DNA of 64,000 nucleotides from Lachnospiraceae bacterium A4 (GCA_000403215.2 KE159560.1:248591-312590), one strand, 5' to 3'. Shown: positions 52,462-61,418, numbered from the stretch's first letter. Notes: a model not told the origin generated them from the letters alone. Translations and numbers: made by a program.

Positions 52462-53448
52462 ATGGTATTGACACTATTAACCGTTTTGAAGATCATTGGA
52501 ATTGTGATTCTGGTGCTTCTGGGACTTATTTTATTTCTATTATTGCTGGTCTTGTTTGTGCCAGTGCGGTACCGCGGCAAAGGCAGCTATCAGAATGGCA
52601 CGTTTATGACGACACTGCGCGTATCATGGCTTCTCCATATTGTGTCTGTGATGGGCGCCTATCAGAATGAACAAGAGCTGCATCTTGTTTTGAAGATTTT
52701 TGGCATCCCTTTTTTTGATACGTTCAGGAATAAAAAAGCGAAGTCAACAAAAACTAAGAGAAGGCCTGCCAGCGAAATTCAGGCAGCCTCCTCAGATGAG
52801 GACAGCGGTGCAAACTGGGGAACTGATGAAGATTTTGAGAGTCAAGAAGATTTTTATCAAGAATACGAAGAATTTGAAGCTGACACGCGCGATACTTTTC
52901 ATACAACAGCGATACAGACTCCTTCAGAGAAAGATGACGCTGGAAAGAGACACGCCAGGAAACCATTCAGGAAATTAAATATCATTCAAAAAATAAAGGA
53001 TTTTTTTTCAAAATTTGTAAATTTTTTCAAAAAGTTAAAGTTCACATTCAATAAAGTTTGTGATACAATGGTTAGGATAAAAAAGAACATAAAATATTAT
53101 CTCGAAATATTGCAGCGTGATAGTACAAAACAGGCTTTGACTGTGTGCTGGGGACAATTTGGACGCATAATCAGAAAAATTGCACCGCGCAAATTCAGCG
53201 TAAATCTGCATCTGGGGTTTGAGGACCCGGCGATGATGGGGCAGGTGCTTGCGGTATGGGGAATGCTGTACCCCGTGCATATGGGCGCGGTAGACATACA
53301 GCCAGAGTTTGACCAAACGGTTCTGGAGGGCGAGTTTGCATTTCGGGGACGAGTTTCTGTATTCGTGTTTGTACACGCAGGATGTATCCTGTTTTTTAAT
53401 AAAGATCTCAAACGTTTGATAAAGAGTTTAAGACAGAAGGAAATTTAA
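52462..53448 (+). CDS. DUF2953 membrane protein (YtfI-like)
   Basis: A 328-residue protein with one N-terminal transmembrane helix (about 8-35) followed by FVPVRYRGKGSYQNGTFMTTLRVSWLLHI, the start of DUF2953. Residues 95-185 are a low-complexity acidic then basic linker. The C-terminal part (GQFGRIIRKIAPRKFSVNLHLGFEDPAMMGQVLAVWGML) is the conserved second half of the family. In Bacillus the homologue ytfI precedes ytfJ/gerW, and the same order is seen here (37 bp to gerW). Role unknown, possibly sporulation. Confidence 0.84.
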   Translation: MVLTLLTVLKIIGIVILVLLGLILFLLLLVLFVPVRYRGKGSYQNGTFMTTLRVSWLLHIVSVMGAYQNEQELHLVLKIFGIPFFDTFRNKKAKSTKTKRRPASEIQAASSDEDSGANWGTDEDFESQEDFYQEYEEFEADTRDTFHTTAIQTPSEKDDAGKRHARKPFRKLNIIQKIKDFFSKFVNFFKKLKFTFNKVCDTMVRIKKNIKYYLEILQRDSTKQALTVCWGQFGRIIRKIAPRKFSVNLHLGFEDPAMMGQVLAVWGMLYPVHMGAVDIQPEFDQTVLEGEFAFRGRVSVFVFVHAGCILFFNKDLKRLIKSLRQKEI

Positions 53449-53485
53449 CGAAAAACATTTAACATAGTCGATTTGGAGGTATGGA

Positions 53486-53881
53486 ATGTCTGGTAATAAC
53501 AGTTTTAATGAAGTGGTTAATTCAATGATGCAGGGAATGGAGAGCTTTCTCTCATCAAAAACAGTGGTAGGAGAGCCGACACAGGCGGGCGACACGACGA
53601 TTATTCCGCTGGTCGATGTCACGTTTGGCGTTGGCGCGGGTTCTTCTTCTCAGGAGAAGAAAAGCGGCGGCGCAGGCGGTATGACTGGCAAAATGTCGCC
53701 AAGTGCAGTGCTCGTCATCAAGAATGGACAGGTGCGGCTTGTCAACATCAAAAATCAGGATACTGTCACCAAGATTATTGATATGGTGCCCGATCTTATA
53801 GACAGATTTACCGCCCAAAAAGAAGATATGCCCAGCGACGAGGAAGCGATTAACACTGCATTCCCAGAAGAGTATTATTAA
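53486..53881 (+). CDS. gerW: GerW/YtfJ-family sporulation protein
   Basis: A 131-residue protein of the GerW family, in Bacillus required for normal spore germination and lysozyme resistance. Family signatures are VVGEPTQAGDTTIIPLVDVTFGVGAGSS and GGMTGKMSPSAVLVIKNGQVRLVNI. It is cytoplasmic or spore-associated. It has SD TGGAGG and lies directly downstream of the DUF2953 gene, as in Bacillus. It supports the inference that the organism forms spores. Confidence 0.9.
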   Translation: MSGNNSFNEVVNSMMQGMESFLSSKTVVGEPTQAGDTTIIPLVDVTFGVGAGSSSQEKKSGGAGGMTGKMSPSAVLVIKNGQVRLVNIKNQDTVTKIIDMVPDLIDRFTAQKEDMPSDEEAINTAFPEEYY

Positions 53882-53963
53882 ACAGTTCCAATGATATTCG
53901 TTGTGATATAAAAAAAGTCTGCTGTGCATATAATAAATAAAGATGTGCCGGGGTATTATAAGG

Positions 53964-54104
53964 ATGTGCAAACTTATAGGATATACCTTGTTTTGGATTG
54001 CAATCGGCATGCTCTTTATGCTGGCGATAGGAAACACATGGGTAGGATTGATACTTATCGCTATTTTTATTATAACGGGGTATTATCTATTTGACTGTAG
54101 ATAA
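53964..54104 (+). CDS. 46-residue membrane protein
   Basis: Two hydrophobic stretches (residues 8-22 and 25-41) are joined by GNTWVG, making a small hairpin membrane protein. It starts MCKLIGYTLFWIAIGMLFML and ends YYLFDCR. ATG 53943 in the same frame would add seven residues (MCRGIIR); which start is used is unclear, because AAGG sits immediately before the second ATG and GGGG is 10 bp before it. I recall similar short proteins in lachnospiral genomes, but function is unknown. It lies between gerW and the coiled-coil gene. Confidence 0.6.
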   Translation: MCKLIGYTLFWIAIGMLFMLAIGNTWVGLILIAIFIITGYYLFDCR

Positions 54105-54142
54105 ACGATAGATGAATTTCTAATGCAAAGGGAGTAATGGAG

Positions 54143-54706
54143 ATGTTGGATTTTGATGAAGCACTCTTGAGGGCTGAATCACCAGAGGATCTGAAAGATA
54201 TGAAACTTTGGATGTTCCGGGAGCAGGTCAGAATTCAGGCAAAGGGAGAAGAGCTGCAAGAGCTTAACCGCGAGCTTCAGGAGCTGAAACGGAAACTGGA
54301 GCGTGAGAGAACTGCACTGGAACTGCGCGAAAAGACAATTAAGAAACGCTTTGATGACAATGAGGTATTCATCGAAAAAAAGAAGAAAATTATAGAGAAT
54401 GCCTATCAGCAGCTTGCGCTTGACAGAAAAGCATTAGAGTGCGAGCGCTTGAATTTTGAGCACGAAAAGAACAAGTACAGACGCCAGAAAATGTCTGGCG
54501 CGAAAACTATGCATCAATATGAATCAAGCGCCTATGATAGTACAAGCTTTTTCAGGGGAGTTGACAGTGAACTGGCACTGCGGAAGCGTTACAAGGAGTT
54601 ATTAAAGATTTTTCACCCGGATAACAAATGCGGGGATACCAAGACATTACTGCTTATTCAGACAGAGTATGAAAGTATGAGAAGCCGGTACCATGAAGGT
54701 TCATAG
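54143..54706 (+). CDS. Coiled-coil protein with C-terminal J-like domain
   Basis: A 187-residue cytoplasmic protein. Residues 25-125 are a long coiled coil rich in Glu, Lys and Leu (EELQELNRELQELKRKLERER). The last 45 residues read LALRKRYKELLKIFHPDNKCGDTKTLLLIQTEYESMRSRY, which resembles helices II-III of a J domain with the HPD motif. A J domain is normally N-terminal; here it is at the end of a coil. It could recruit DnaK to a partner. Start ATG 54143 is 8 bp from AAAGGGAG; ATG 54137 is too close. Confidence 0.78.
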   Translation: MLDFDEALLRAESPEDLKDMKLWMFREQVRIQAKGEELQELNRELQELKRKLERERTALELREKTIKKRFDDNEVFIEKKKKIIENAYQQLALDRKALECERLNFEHEKNKYRRQKMSGAKTMHQYESSAYDSTSFFRGVDSELALRKRYKELLKIFHPDNKCGDTKTLLLIQTEYESMRSRYHEGS

Positions 54707-54720
54707 TACTGGCTTTTAAA

Positions 54721-54757
54721 CGATAAAAAAAGAAGCGCAGCACTTCTTTTTTTATCG
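54721..54757. terminator. Bidirectional terminator
   Basis: CGATAAAAAAAGAAG (54721-54735) and exact complement CTTCTTTTTTTATCG (54743-54757), 15-bp perfect stem. It serves the J-like gene on the plus strand and rpmB on the minus strand. Confidence 0.9.
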
Positions 54758-54775
54758 TTGTTTATACAATATAGA

Positions 54776-54961
54776 TTACGCTCTTTCTACAGATCCGGAA
54801 CGCAGACATCTTGTACATACATGCATTCTCTTAGCAGCTCCGTTTACTTTGCACTTTACACTTCTTACATTTGAATTCCAAATTGCATTGGATCTTCTAT
54901 GAGAATGGCTTACGTTATTACCGAAATGAACGCCTTTGCCACAAATATCACACTTTGCCAT
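54776..54961 (-). CDS. rpmB: 50S ribosomal protein L28
   Basis: A 61-residue ribosomal protein. MAKCDICGKGVHFGNNVSHSHRRSNAIWNSNVRSVKCKVNG and CTRCLRSGSVERA match L28, with the zinc-binding cysteine pairs C4/C7 and C52/C55. It is the zinc-containing form. The start is taken at the MAKCDICG Met; the frame is open three codons earlier but SD GAGGTG fits the inner start. A promoter is at 55039-55011. It is transcribed away from the Gls24 gene. Confidence 0.95.
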   Translation of the reverse strand: MAKCDICGKGVHFGNNVSHSHRRSNAIWNSNVRSVKCKVNGAAKRMHVCTRCLRSGSVERA

Positions 54962-55010
54962 CGTTAGCACCTCCTCGACTAAACTAAGTCATTCGACTCA
55001 CAACATTAAT

Positions 55011-55039
55011 ATCTTATCAGATAAACTGTTATTTGACAA
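55011..55039 (-). promoter_or_regulatory. Promoter of rpmB
   Basis: On the minus strand TTGTCA (plus 55034-55039), 17-bp spacer, TAAGAT (plus 55011-55016), about 50 bp from the rpmB start. Confidence 0.65.
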
Positions 55040-55150
55040 GTTCTTTTTCTTAAAAAATATAATTTTTTTGTGTTTCCTTTTTTTTCAAAAACGGTTATAA
55101 TAATAGCATTAATGTTTTTTATTTTATAAAAGAACCAAAGGAGGATTTCT

Positions 55151-55507
55151 ATGAAAGGATCTATGAATACCCATCTGGGTAATATCTATATCGATCCTGA
55201 GGTTATTGCCCAGTATGCAGGAAGTGTCGCTGTGGAATGCTTCGGCATCGTCGGCATGGCATCAGTGAACGTAAAGGACGGTTTGGTGAAGCTGCTTATG
55301 AAGGAGAGCATCACGCATGGGATATCGGTAAATATTGTGAATAATAAATTGATTCTTGATTTTCACGTGATTGTCGCATATGGCGTCAGTATTATTACTG
55401 TATGTGATAATTTGATCAATAATGTAAAATACAAAGTAGAAAGTTTCACAGGTCTCGAAATCGAAAAAATCAACATCTTTGTTGAAGGCGTTCGAGTGAT
55501 TGATTAA
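55151..55507 (+). CDS. Asp23/Gls24 family envelope stress protein
   Basis: A 118-residue Gls24/Asp23 (DUF322) protein: GNIYIDPEVIAQYAGSVAVECFGIVGMASVNVKDG, then VNIVNNKLILDFHVIVAYGVSIITVCDNLINNVKYKVESFTGLEIEKINIFVEGVRV. This order (Asp23, DAK2, recG) is conserved across many Firmicutes. Members support cell envelope homeostasis. It has SD AAAGGAGG and sits 14 bp before the fakA-like gene, which probably shares the transcript. Confidence 0.9.
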   Translation: MKGSMNTHLGNIYIDPEVIAQYAGSVAVECFGIVGMASVNVKDGLVKLLMKESITHGISVNIVNNKLILDFHVIVAYGVSIITVCDNLINNVKYKVESFTGLEIEKINIFVEGVRVID

Positions 55508-55521
55508 GGAGGATTTCTGAA

Positions 55522-57240
55522 GTGGGAATAAATGTAATCGATGCGAAAATGCTGGCAAAGATGTTTCTCGCCGGAGCAAAGAATTTAGAGCATAAAAAAG
55601 AGTGGATCAACGAGTTGAATGTGTTTCCTGTTCCCGACGGCGATACAGGTACAAATATGTCCATGACGATTCTGTCTGCTGCAAAGGAGGTTGCCGCAAT
55701 CGCGGAGCCAGATATGATCTCGCTCTCAAAGGCGATATCGTCAGGGTCTTTGAGAGGCGCACGCGGAAACTCCGGCGTTATTCTGTCACAGCTTTTCAGA
55801 GGCTTTACAAAGGTCATCAGAGAGTATGACGAGATTAACGTTGCCATTCTTGCCTCTGCCTGTGACAAGGCTGTGGAAACCGCCTACAAGGCTGTCATGA
55901 AGCCGAAGGAAGGAACCATCTTAACGGTTGCAAAAGGCGCCGCCAGAAGAGCGACAGATTTGGCGATGGCGGGCGAGAAGGATCTGGAGGTCTTTATCGG
56001 TGAGGTCATCAAGGAAGCTGAGATTGTCTTGGCACAGACACCGGATATGCTTCCTGTTTTAAAACAGGCGGGCGTGGTTGATTCTGGCGGGCAGGGTCTT
56101 GTGGAGGTGCTCAAAGGTGCCTATGATGCGTTCCTTGGCAAAGAACTTGATGTATCGCTTGATTTCACGCCAAAGACCAGTGCTGCCGCGGAGAAAGGCT
56201 CAATGCCGTCCACCATCGAGGCACAGGCTAATGCAGAGATTAAATTCTGCTACTGCACACAGTTTTTGATTATGCTCAACAAGCCTTTTAACATTAAGCA
56301 AGAAATGGATTTTAAAGAGTATCTCTCCTCCATCGGCGATTCGATTGTCGTCGTGGCAGACGATGAGATCGTAAAGGTACATGTGCACACCAACGATCCC
56401 GGACTTGCAATGCAGAAGGCGCTTCGCTTTGGCTCGCTCACGACCATCATTATAGAAAACATGCGTCTTGAGCGCGATGAGAAGGTGTCCGACATGATGG
56501 AGAAGCAGATGCAGAGCACAGATCTTCCGAGTCAGACAGCACCGGCGGCTGAGAACAGTGATGCCGTGCCGAACGTGCATAAGGAGACTGGATTCATCGC
56601 AGTATCCATCGGAGAGGGTATGAATGAAATATTCCGCTCACTTGGCGTTGATTATATTATTGAAGGCGGACAGACTATGAATCCCAGCACTGAAGATATG
56701 CTCAATGCCATTGAGAAAATTAATGCGGATAATATCTTCATTTTTCCAAATAATAAAAATATTATCCTCGCGGCAAATCAGGCAAAACAGCTGACGAAGG
56801 ACAAAAATATTATTGTCATACCAACCAAGACAGTTCCGCAGGGGATTACAGCAATCATCAACTATGTGCCTGATATCTCTGTTGAGGAAAATGAGGCAGT
56901 GATGACGGAGGAGGTGCAGCGTGTTGCAACAGGACAGGTTACTTACGCTGTGCGAGATACCATGATTGACAATCAGGAGATTCATCAAGGGGACTTTATG
57001 GGCATCGGCGACAAAGGGATTCTGGCTGTGGGAACCGATTTACAGAGCGTGGCATTCAACATGGTCCAAAAGATGATGTCTGATGAATTTGAGCTGATCA
57101 GCATTTATTATGGAGATGTCATAACAGAGGAACAGGCACAGCGGCTGGCAGATCAGGTGCAGGCTGAATACAGCGGCTGCGATGTAGAACTACAGTTTGG
57201 CGGCCAGCCGATTTATTCATATATTATTTCAGCGGAGTAA
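55522..57240 (+). CDS. fakA: DAK2-domain protein, FakA-like fatty acid kinase
   Basis: A 572-residue protein. The N-terminal DhaL-type kinase domain (about 5-200) has VFPVPDGDTGTNMSMT, with the Mg-binding Asp39 and Asp41, and GARGNSGVILSQLFRG. The middle domain and the C-terminal DegV-like part (VSIGEGMNEIFRSLGVDYIIEGGQTMNPS) complete the FakA architecture. FakA phosphorylates fatty acids bound to FakB (a DegV protein), a partner of which is encoded 2.1 kb downstream. The start is GTG 55522, after AAGGAGG. recG follows after 5 bp. Confidence 0.9.
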   Translation: MGINVIDAKMLAKMFLAGAKNLEHKKEWINELNVFPVPDGDTGTNMSMTILSAAKEVAAIAEPDMISLSKAISSGSLRGARGNSGVILSQLFRGFTKVIREYDEINVAILASACDKAVETAYKAVMKPKEGTILTVAKGAARRATDLAMAGEKDLEVFIGEVIKEAEIVLAQTPDMLPVLKQAGVVDSGGQGLVEVLKGAYDAFLGKELDVSLDFTPKTSAAAEKGSMPSTIEAQANAEIKFCYCTQFLIMLNKPFNIKQEMDFKEYLSSIGDSIVVVADDEIVKVHVHTNDPGLAMQKALRFGSLTTIIIENMRLERDEKVSDMMEKQMQSTDLPSQTAPAAENSDAVPNVHKETGFIAVSIGEGMNEIFRSLGVDYIIEGGQTMNPSTEDMLNAIEKINADNIFIFPNNKNIILAANQAKQLTKDKNIIVIPTKTVPQGITAIINYVPDISVEENEAVMTEEVQRVATGQVTYAVRDTMIDNQEIHQGDFMGIGDKGILAVGTDLQSVAFNMVQKMMSDEFELISIYYGDVITEEQAQRLADQVQAEYSGCDVELQFGGQPIYSYIISAE

Positions 57241-57245
57241 CTACG

Positions 57246-59321
57246 GTGAAGAGAAACGATCCAATTACAGTGATAAAAGGGGTTGGAGAGAAAACAGCTG
57301 CCTTATATCATAAGTTAAATATAGAGACGGTTGACGATCTGATCAGACATTATCCTAGAGATTATGAAGAGTGGCGCGATCTTGTAAATATCGGGGAGCT
57401 GAAGGCGAATCAGGTATCTGCGATACGTGCTTTGGTCATCAGTGTTCCCCAAACCGTACATATAAGGCAGAATATGTCGATTACTACAGTGCGCGTCAGA
57501 GATAACAGCGGCGCCTGCGATATCGTGTATTTCAACATGCCTTATATCAAAAACAATCTTCAGACCGGCAAACAATATATTTTCCGTGGGCGCGTTATTT
57601 TGAAAAATAATCGCATGACGATGGATCAGCCAAAAATTGTCAGCCCGCAGGAATTTGCGCAGAATGTGCACCGGCTTGCGCCAGTTTATCCCACAACCAA
57701 GGGGCTTACCATCGCCGCGATCACCAAGACGGTACTCGCCGCAGTCAACAAGTTGGATTTTGGTGAGGATTATATTCCTGAATCGATGCGCCGGGAATTT
57801 GGGCTGACGGATTTGAAATCGGCAGTGACAGGCATTCATTTTCCTGAAAATCGTGACGCGCTGGTTTCAGCCAGAAAGCGTCTGGTTTTTGAAGAATTCT
57901 TGTTCTTTATTGTCTCTGTCATGTTTCTTCGGGATATGACAGTTCAGGAAATCAATGATGCCCCAATGATGCGCATTGACGCCTGTCAGGATTTTATCGA
58001 CAGCCTTCCCTATGAGCTGACTGGCGCGCAGAAGAAGGTCTGGGCGCAAATAGAGAGCGATCTGTGCTCGACACATCTGATGAACCGGCTGATTCAGGGA
58101 GATGTCGGCTCTGGCAAAACCATTGTGGCAGTGCTCGCGATGTTTATGTGCGTCATGAACCATCATCAGGCTGCATTCATGGCACCCACGGAAGTGCTCG
58201 CCAAACAGCACTATGAATCTATATTGGAGCTGGCTGACAAGTATCACCTGCCCTTTAAACCAGTACTTCTCACAGGGTCTTTGACTGCGAAGCAAAAGCG
58301 CAGGGCAAAGGAGAGCATTGTTCTGGGGACGGGGAATGTGATTATCGGGACACAGGCTCTTTTGCAGGATGACGTAGATTTTTATGACCTGCGTCTTGTG
58401 ATCACTGACGAGCAGCACCGTTTTGGCGTCAAACAGCGCGAGACGTTTGCACAAAAAGGAATACAGCCGCACATTCTTGTGATGAGTGCCACGCCGATTC
58501 CGAGAACGCTCGCCCTGATCTTATATGGAGACTTGGATATATCGGTCATGGATGAACTTCCGGCAAACCGGCTTCCGATTAAAAACTGTGTCGTCAATAC
58601 AGATTACCGAAAAAAGGCATATGAGTTTATCGCGAAAGAAGTGGCACAGGGCAGACAGGTGTATGTCGTATGTCCGATGGTTGAGGCAAGTGATGAGGAG
58701 ATGATGGGAGACCAGCCCGTTCTCGAAAATGTAATTGAGTACACAGAAAAGCTCAAGAAGGCACTGCCAGACAGTGTGCGGGTGGAATTTCTGCACGGGC
58801 AGATGAATCCCAAAGCCAAAAATTATGTCATGGAAGAATATGCCGCGCACCATATTGATGTGCTGGTATCCACGACGGTCATTGAAGTCGGCATCAATGT
58901 ACCGAATGCGACGGTGATGCTGGTAGAGAATGCTGAGCGGTTTGGTCTGGCGCAGCTTCACCAGCTCAGAGGCCGTGTAGGACGTGGAGAACACCAGTCC
59001 TACTGCATTTTTATCACAACCTCGAATCAAAATGATACAATGGAACGGCTGCAGGTCTTAAATAAATCTAATGATGGTTTTTTTATCTCATCGGAGGATA
59101 TGCGGCTGCGTGGTCCGGGAGACCTGTTTGGAATCCGTCAGAGCGGCCAGTTCCAATTCCAGTTGGGCGATATTTATCAAGATGCAGTGATTTTGCAGGA
59201 CGCGCAGTGCTGTGCAGCAAAAATATATGCTTCCTATAGGCAGCCCAACAATGAATATCAAGCATTTTGGGCATATTATGAAGAGAATGCTGCCACAAAT
59301 CTTGACTATATAAACATCTAA
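57246..59321 (+). CDS. recG: ATP-dependent DNA helicase RecG
   Basis: A 691-residue helicase that regresses stalled forks and branch-migrates junctions. The N-terminal wedge domain (VIKGVGEKTAALYHKLNIETVDDLIRHYPRDYE) precedes the helicase domains: Walker A GDVGSGKT, DEQH box in VITDEQHRFG, motif III SATPIPRTLA, and LRGRVGRG with the family C-terminus SGQFQFQLGDI. Length (about 690) is normal. It is in the same operon as fakA, 5 bp downstream, as in many Firmicutes. Confidence 0.95.
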   Translation: MKRNDPITVIKGVGEKTAALYHKLNIETVDDLIRHYPRDYEEWRDLVNIGELKANQVSAIRALVISVPQTVHIRQNMSITTVRVRDNSGACDIVYFNMPYIKNNLQTGKQYIFRGRVILKNNRMTMDQPKIVSPQEFAQNVHRLAPVYPTTKGLTIAAITKTVLAAVNKLDFGEDYIPESMRREFGLTDLKSAVTGIHFPENRDALVSARKRLVFEEFLFFIVSVMFLRDMTVQEINDAPMMRIDACQDFIDSLPYELTGAQKKVWAQIESDLCSTHLMNRLIQGDVGSGKTIVAVLAMFMCVMNHHQAAFMAPTEVLAKQHYESILELADKYHLPFKPVLLTGSLTAKQKRRAKESIVLGTGNVIIGTQALLQDDVDFYDLRLVITDEQHRFGVKQRETFAQKGIQPHILVMSATPIPRTLALILYGDLDISVMDELPANRLPIKNCVVNTDYRKKAYEFIAKEVAQGRQVYVVCPMVEASDEEMMGDQPVLENVIEYTEKLKKALPDSVRVEFLHGQMNPKAKNYVMEEYAAHHIDVLVSTTVIEVGINVPNATVMLVENAERFGLAQLHQLRGRVGRGEHQSYCIFITTSNQNDTMERLQVLNKSNDGFFISSEDMRLRGPGDLFGIRQSGQFQFQLGDIYQDAVILQDAQCCAAKIYASYRQPNNEYQAFWAYYEENAATNLDYINI

Positions 59322-59347
59322 AAGAATTTAACAGGAGATAGGATGAA

Positions 59348-60217
59348 ATGTCGAAAATAGCAATTGTAACGGATAGTAATAGCGGTATCACACAGAGTCA
59401 GGCAAAGGAGATGGGACTTCATGTGCTGCCAATGCCTTTTATGATTGACGGGGAGACTTTTTATGAGGAGATTACGCTCAGTCAGGAAGCATTTTATCAA
59501 AAGCTGGCGCAAAATGCAGATATTGCCACCTCACAGCCATCGCCGGAATCTATTATGCAGCTCTGGGATGAACTGTTAAAAGAACATGACGAGATTGTCC
59601 ATATCCCAATGTCCAGCGGACTGAGCGGCTCCTGCCAGACAGCAGTCATGCTGGCACAGGACTATGACGGGAAGGTTCATGTGGTAAATAATCAAAGAAT
59701 CTCTGTAACACAGAAGCGGGCTGCCATTGATGCCCTTGAACTTGTAAAAGAGGGAAAGAGCGGCAGCGAAATCAAAGAGATCTTAGAGGCGGACAAGTTA
59801 AATTCCAGCATATACATCATGATAGATACGCTTTATTATCTGAAAAAAGGCGGACGCATCACACCTGCTGCTGCGGCGCTTGGCACACTGCTGCGGTTAA
59901 AGCCCGTGTTACAGATTCAGGGAGATAAACTAGACGCCTTTGCGAAGGCAAGAACGGTCAATCAGGCCAAATCTATTATGATCAATGCCATTAAGAGCGA
60001 TATCGAAAAGCGCTTTGGTGGGTTGTCACCGGATAATCAAATGTATCTGGCAATTGCCCATACACAGAATGAAGAGGCAGCGAACGTATTCAAACAGGAA
60101 GTGCAGGCACAATTTCCTGACTATCCTGTCTATACAGTGGACCCGCTGTCGCTGAGCGTGTCCTGCCATATCGGCCCAGGCTCATTGGCGGTGACGTGCT
60201 GCAAAAAATTGAGATAA
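59348..60217 (+). CDS. DegV family protein (FakB-like fatty acid binding)
   Basis: A 289-residue lipid-binding protein: KIAIVTDSNSGITQSQAKEMGLHVLPMPFMIDGETFYEE, TSQPSPES, HIPMSSGLSGSCQTAV and the C-terminal CHIGPGSLAVTCC. In the FakAB system it presents a bound fatty acid for phosphorylation by FakA, which is encoded in the same cluster. The SGLSGS motif binds the carboxylate in known members. It has SD AGGAGATAGGATG. It follows recG by 26 bp and ends the operon before the convergent pta. Confidence 0.88.
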   Translation: MSKIAIVTDSNSGITQSQAKEMGLHVLPMPFMIDGETFYEEITLSQEAFYQKLAQNADIATSQPSPESIMQLWDELLKEHDEIVHIPMSSGLSGSCQTAVMLAQDYDGKVHVVNNQRISVTQKRAAIDALELVKEGKSGSEIKEILEADKLNSSIYIMIDTLYYLKKGGRITPAAAALGTLLRLKPVLQIQGDKLDAFAKARTVNQAKSIMINAIKSDIEKRFGGLSPDNQMYLAIAHTQNEEAANVFKQEVQAQFPDYPVYTVDPLSLSVSCHIGPGSLAVTCCKKLR

Positions 60218-60245
60218 AAATATTAGAATAAAATAGAGGCAATAT

Positions 60246-60274
60246 AAAAAGCAGGCATGTACTACCTGCTTTTT
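60246..60274. terminator. Bidirectional terminator between degV and pta
   Basis: AAAAAGCAGG (60246-60255) and CCTGCTTTTT (60265-60274), 10-bp stem with flanking A and T, between the convergent DegV gene and pta. Confidence 0.85.
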
Positions 60275-60291
60275 GTATTGTCTCTATTGAT

Positions 60292-61278
60292 TTACACTAA
60301 CGCAGCCGTAATGATCGCCATGGAGTATACCTCAATCGCATTGCACCCGCGGGAAAGGTCGTTGACCGGCGCATTCAAGCCTAGAAGGATTGGACCGTAT
60401 GCCTCAAAATTACCCATTCTCTGTGCTATCTTATAGCCCATATTTCCTGAGCTGAGATCTGGGAAGATAAAGGTATTGGTGTGACCTGCTACTTGGGAAT
60501 TAGGGCATTTTGTACGTGCCACACGCGGAGATACAGCGGCATCGAACTGCAATTCGCCTTCAATTGGCGTATTGGGGAATTTTGCCTTTGCCTTATTTGC
60601 TGCATTTCTCATTTTTTCGACATCGGGACCTTTGCCAGAGCCAAAGGTAGAATAGCTGAGGAACGCTACCTTAGGGTCTACACCAAAGATTTTTGCACAT
60701 TCAATTGTCTCACCACAGATCTCAACAAGCTCATCCTCAGTAGGATTGATATTGATCGCACAGTCGCTCATGGCAAGCACTTCATTCTCACCAGTAGCAC
60801 CCGGACGGACAAGGATAAAGCAGGAGGATACAATACTGTTGCCCGGCTTCGTCTTAATAATCTGAAGAGCAGGACGAACGGTGTCCGCGGTAGAGTATGT
60901 CGCGCCGCCAAGGAGGGAGTCTGCAACACCCATCTCAACAAGCATTGTGCCAAAGTAATTCGGCTGGGAAAGAATCTTCTTAGCCTCCTCCGGCGTCATA
61001 CCTTTGCTTTTACGAAGTTCGCAGAATCTCTCAACCATCTCGTCAAAGCGATCGTAATTATTACTATCTATAATCTGTGCACCGCGAATATTGTATCCCG
61101 CTTCCTCCGCAGCCATCAGTACATCCTCCTCATTGCCAACAAGAATCGGGTGAAGGAAACTGCTTGCCAAAAGGCGGGAGGCAGCCTCAAGAATACGTGG
61201 GTCTGTTCCCTCGGTAAAGACAATCGTCTTAGGGCTTTTTTTCAGTTGATCAATCATTGTACCAAATCCATACATCAT
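60292..61278 (-). CDS. pta: Phosphate acetyltransferase
   Basis: A 328-residue enzyme interconverting acetyl-CoA and acetyl phosphate, used with acetate kinase to make ATP. Family blocks: KTIVFTEGTDPRILEAASRLL, VGNEEDVLMAAEEAG, ADSLLGGATYSTADTVRPALQI, FLSYSTFGSGKGPDVEKMRNAANKA and GNMGYKIAQRMGNFEAYGPILLGLNAPVNDLSRGC. It is the short form. The start could be ATG 61278 or 61275; the longer is chosen from SD AAAGGATGG. ackA is not adjacent. A cre site lies in the upstream leader. Confidence 0.94.
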   Translation of the reverse strand: MMYGFGTMIDQLKKSPKTIVFTEGTDPRILEAASRLLASSFLHPILVGNEEDVLMAAEEAGYNIRGAQIIDSNNYDRFDEMVERFCELRKSKGMTPEEAKKILSQPNYFGTMLVEMGVADSLLGGATYSTADTVRPALQIIKTKPGNSIVSSCFILVRPGATGENEVLAMSDCAININPTEDELVEICGETIECAKIFGVDPKVAFLSYSTFGSGKGPDVEKMRNAANKAKAKFPNTPIEGELQFDAAVSPRVARTKCPNSQVAGHTNTFIFPDLSSGNMGYKIAQRMGNFEAYGPILLGLNAPVNDLSRGCNAIEVYSMAIITAALV

Positions 61279-61338
61279 ATAAAATCCATCCTTTTCTTTT
61301 TAATATTTTGTAATATTTGTGATTATACTTACTGCTCA

Positions 61339-61352
61339 TGAAAGCGTTTACA
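61339..61352 (-). promoter_or_regulatory. Catabolite response element (cre) of pta
   Basis: TGAAAGCGTTTACA matches the CcpA consensus TGWAARCGYTWNCW at every position. It lies between the pta promoter (61391-61418) and the pta start (61278), that is downstream of the -10, where a bound CcpA would be expected to block elongation. In Bacillus the pta cre lies upstream and activates, so the sense of control may differ here. Confidence 0.75.
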
Positions 61353-61390
61353 CCGTGTTATTTAGCGGCTTCACTTATGTTCTAATTAAT

Positions 61391-61418
61391 ATTGTATACA
61401 AATTTTATTCATTTGCAA
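61391..61418 (-). promoter_or_regulatory. Promoter of pta
   Basis: On the minus strand TTGCAA (plus 61413-61418), 16-bp spacer, TACAAT (plus 61391-61396). Confidence 0.6.

Noticed and set aside
60481-61341. 286-residue plus-strand frame over pta
   Set aside because: Antisense of pta; composition (Cys, Thr, Ile runs) and lack of a ribosome site argue against it.
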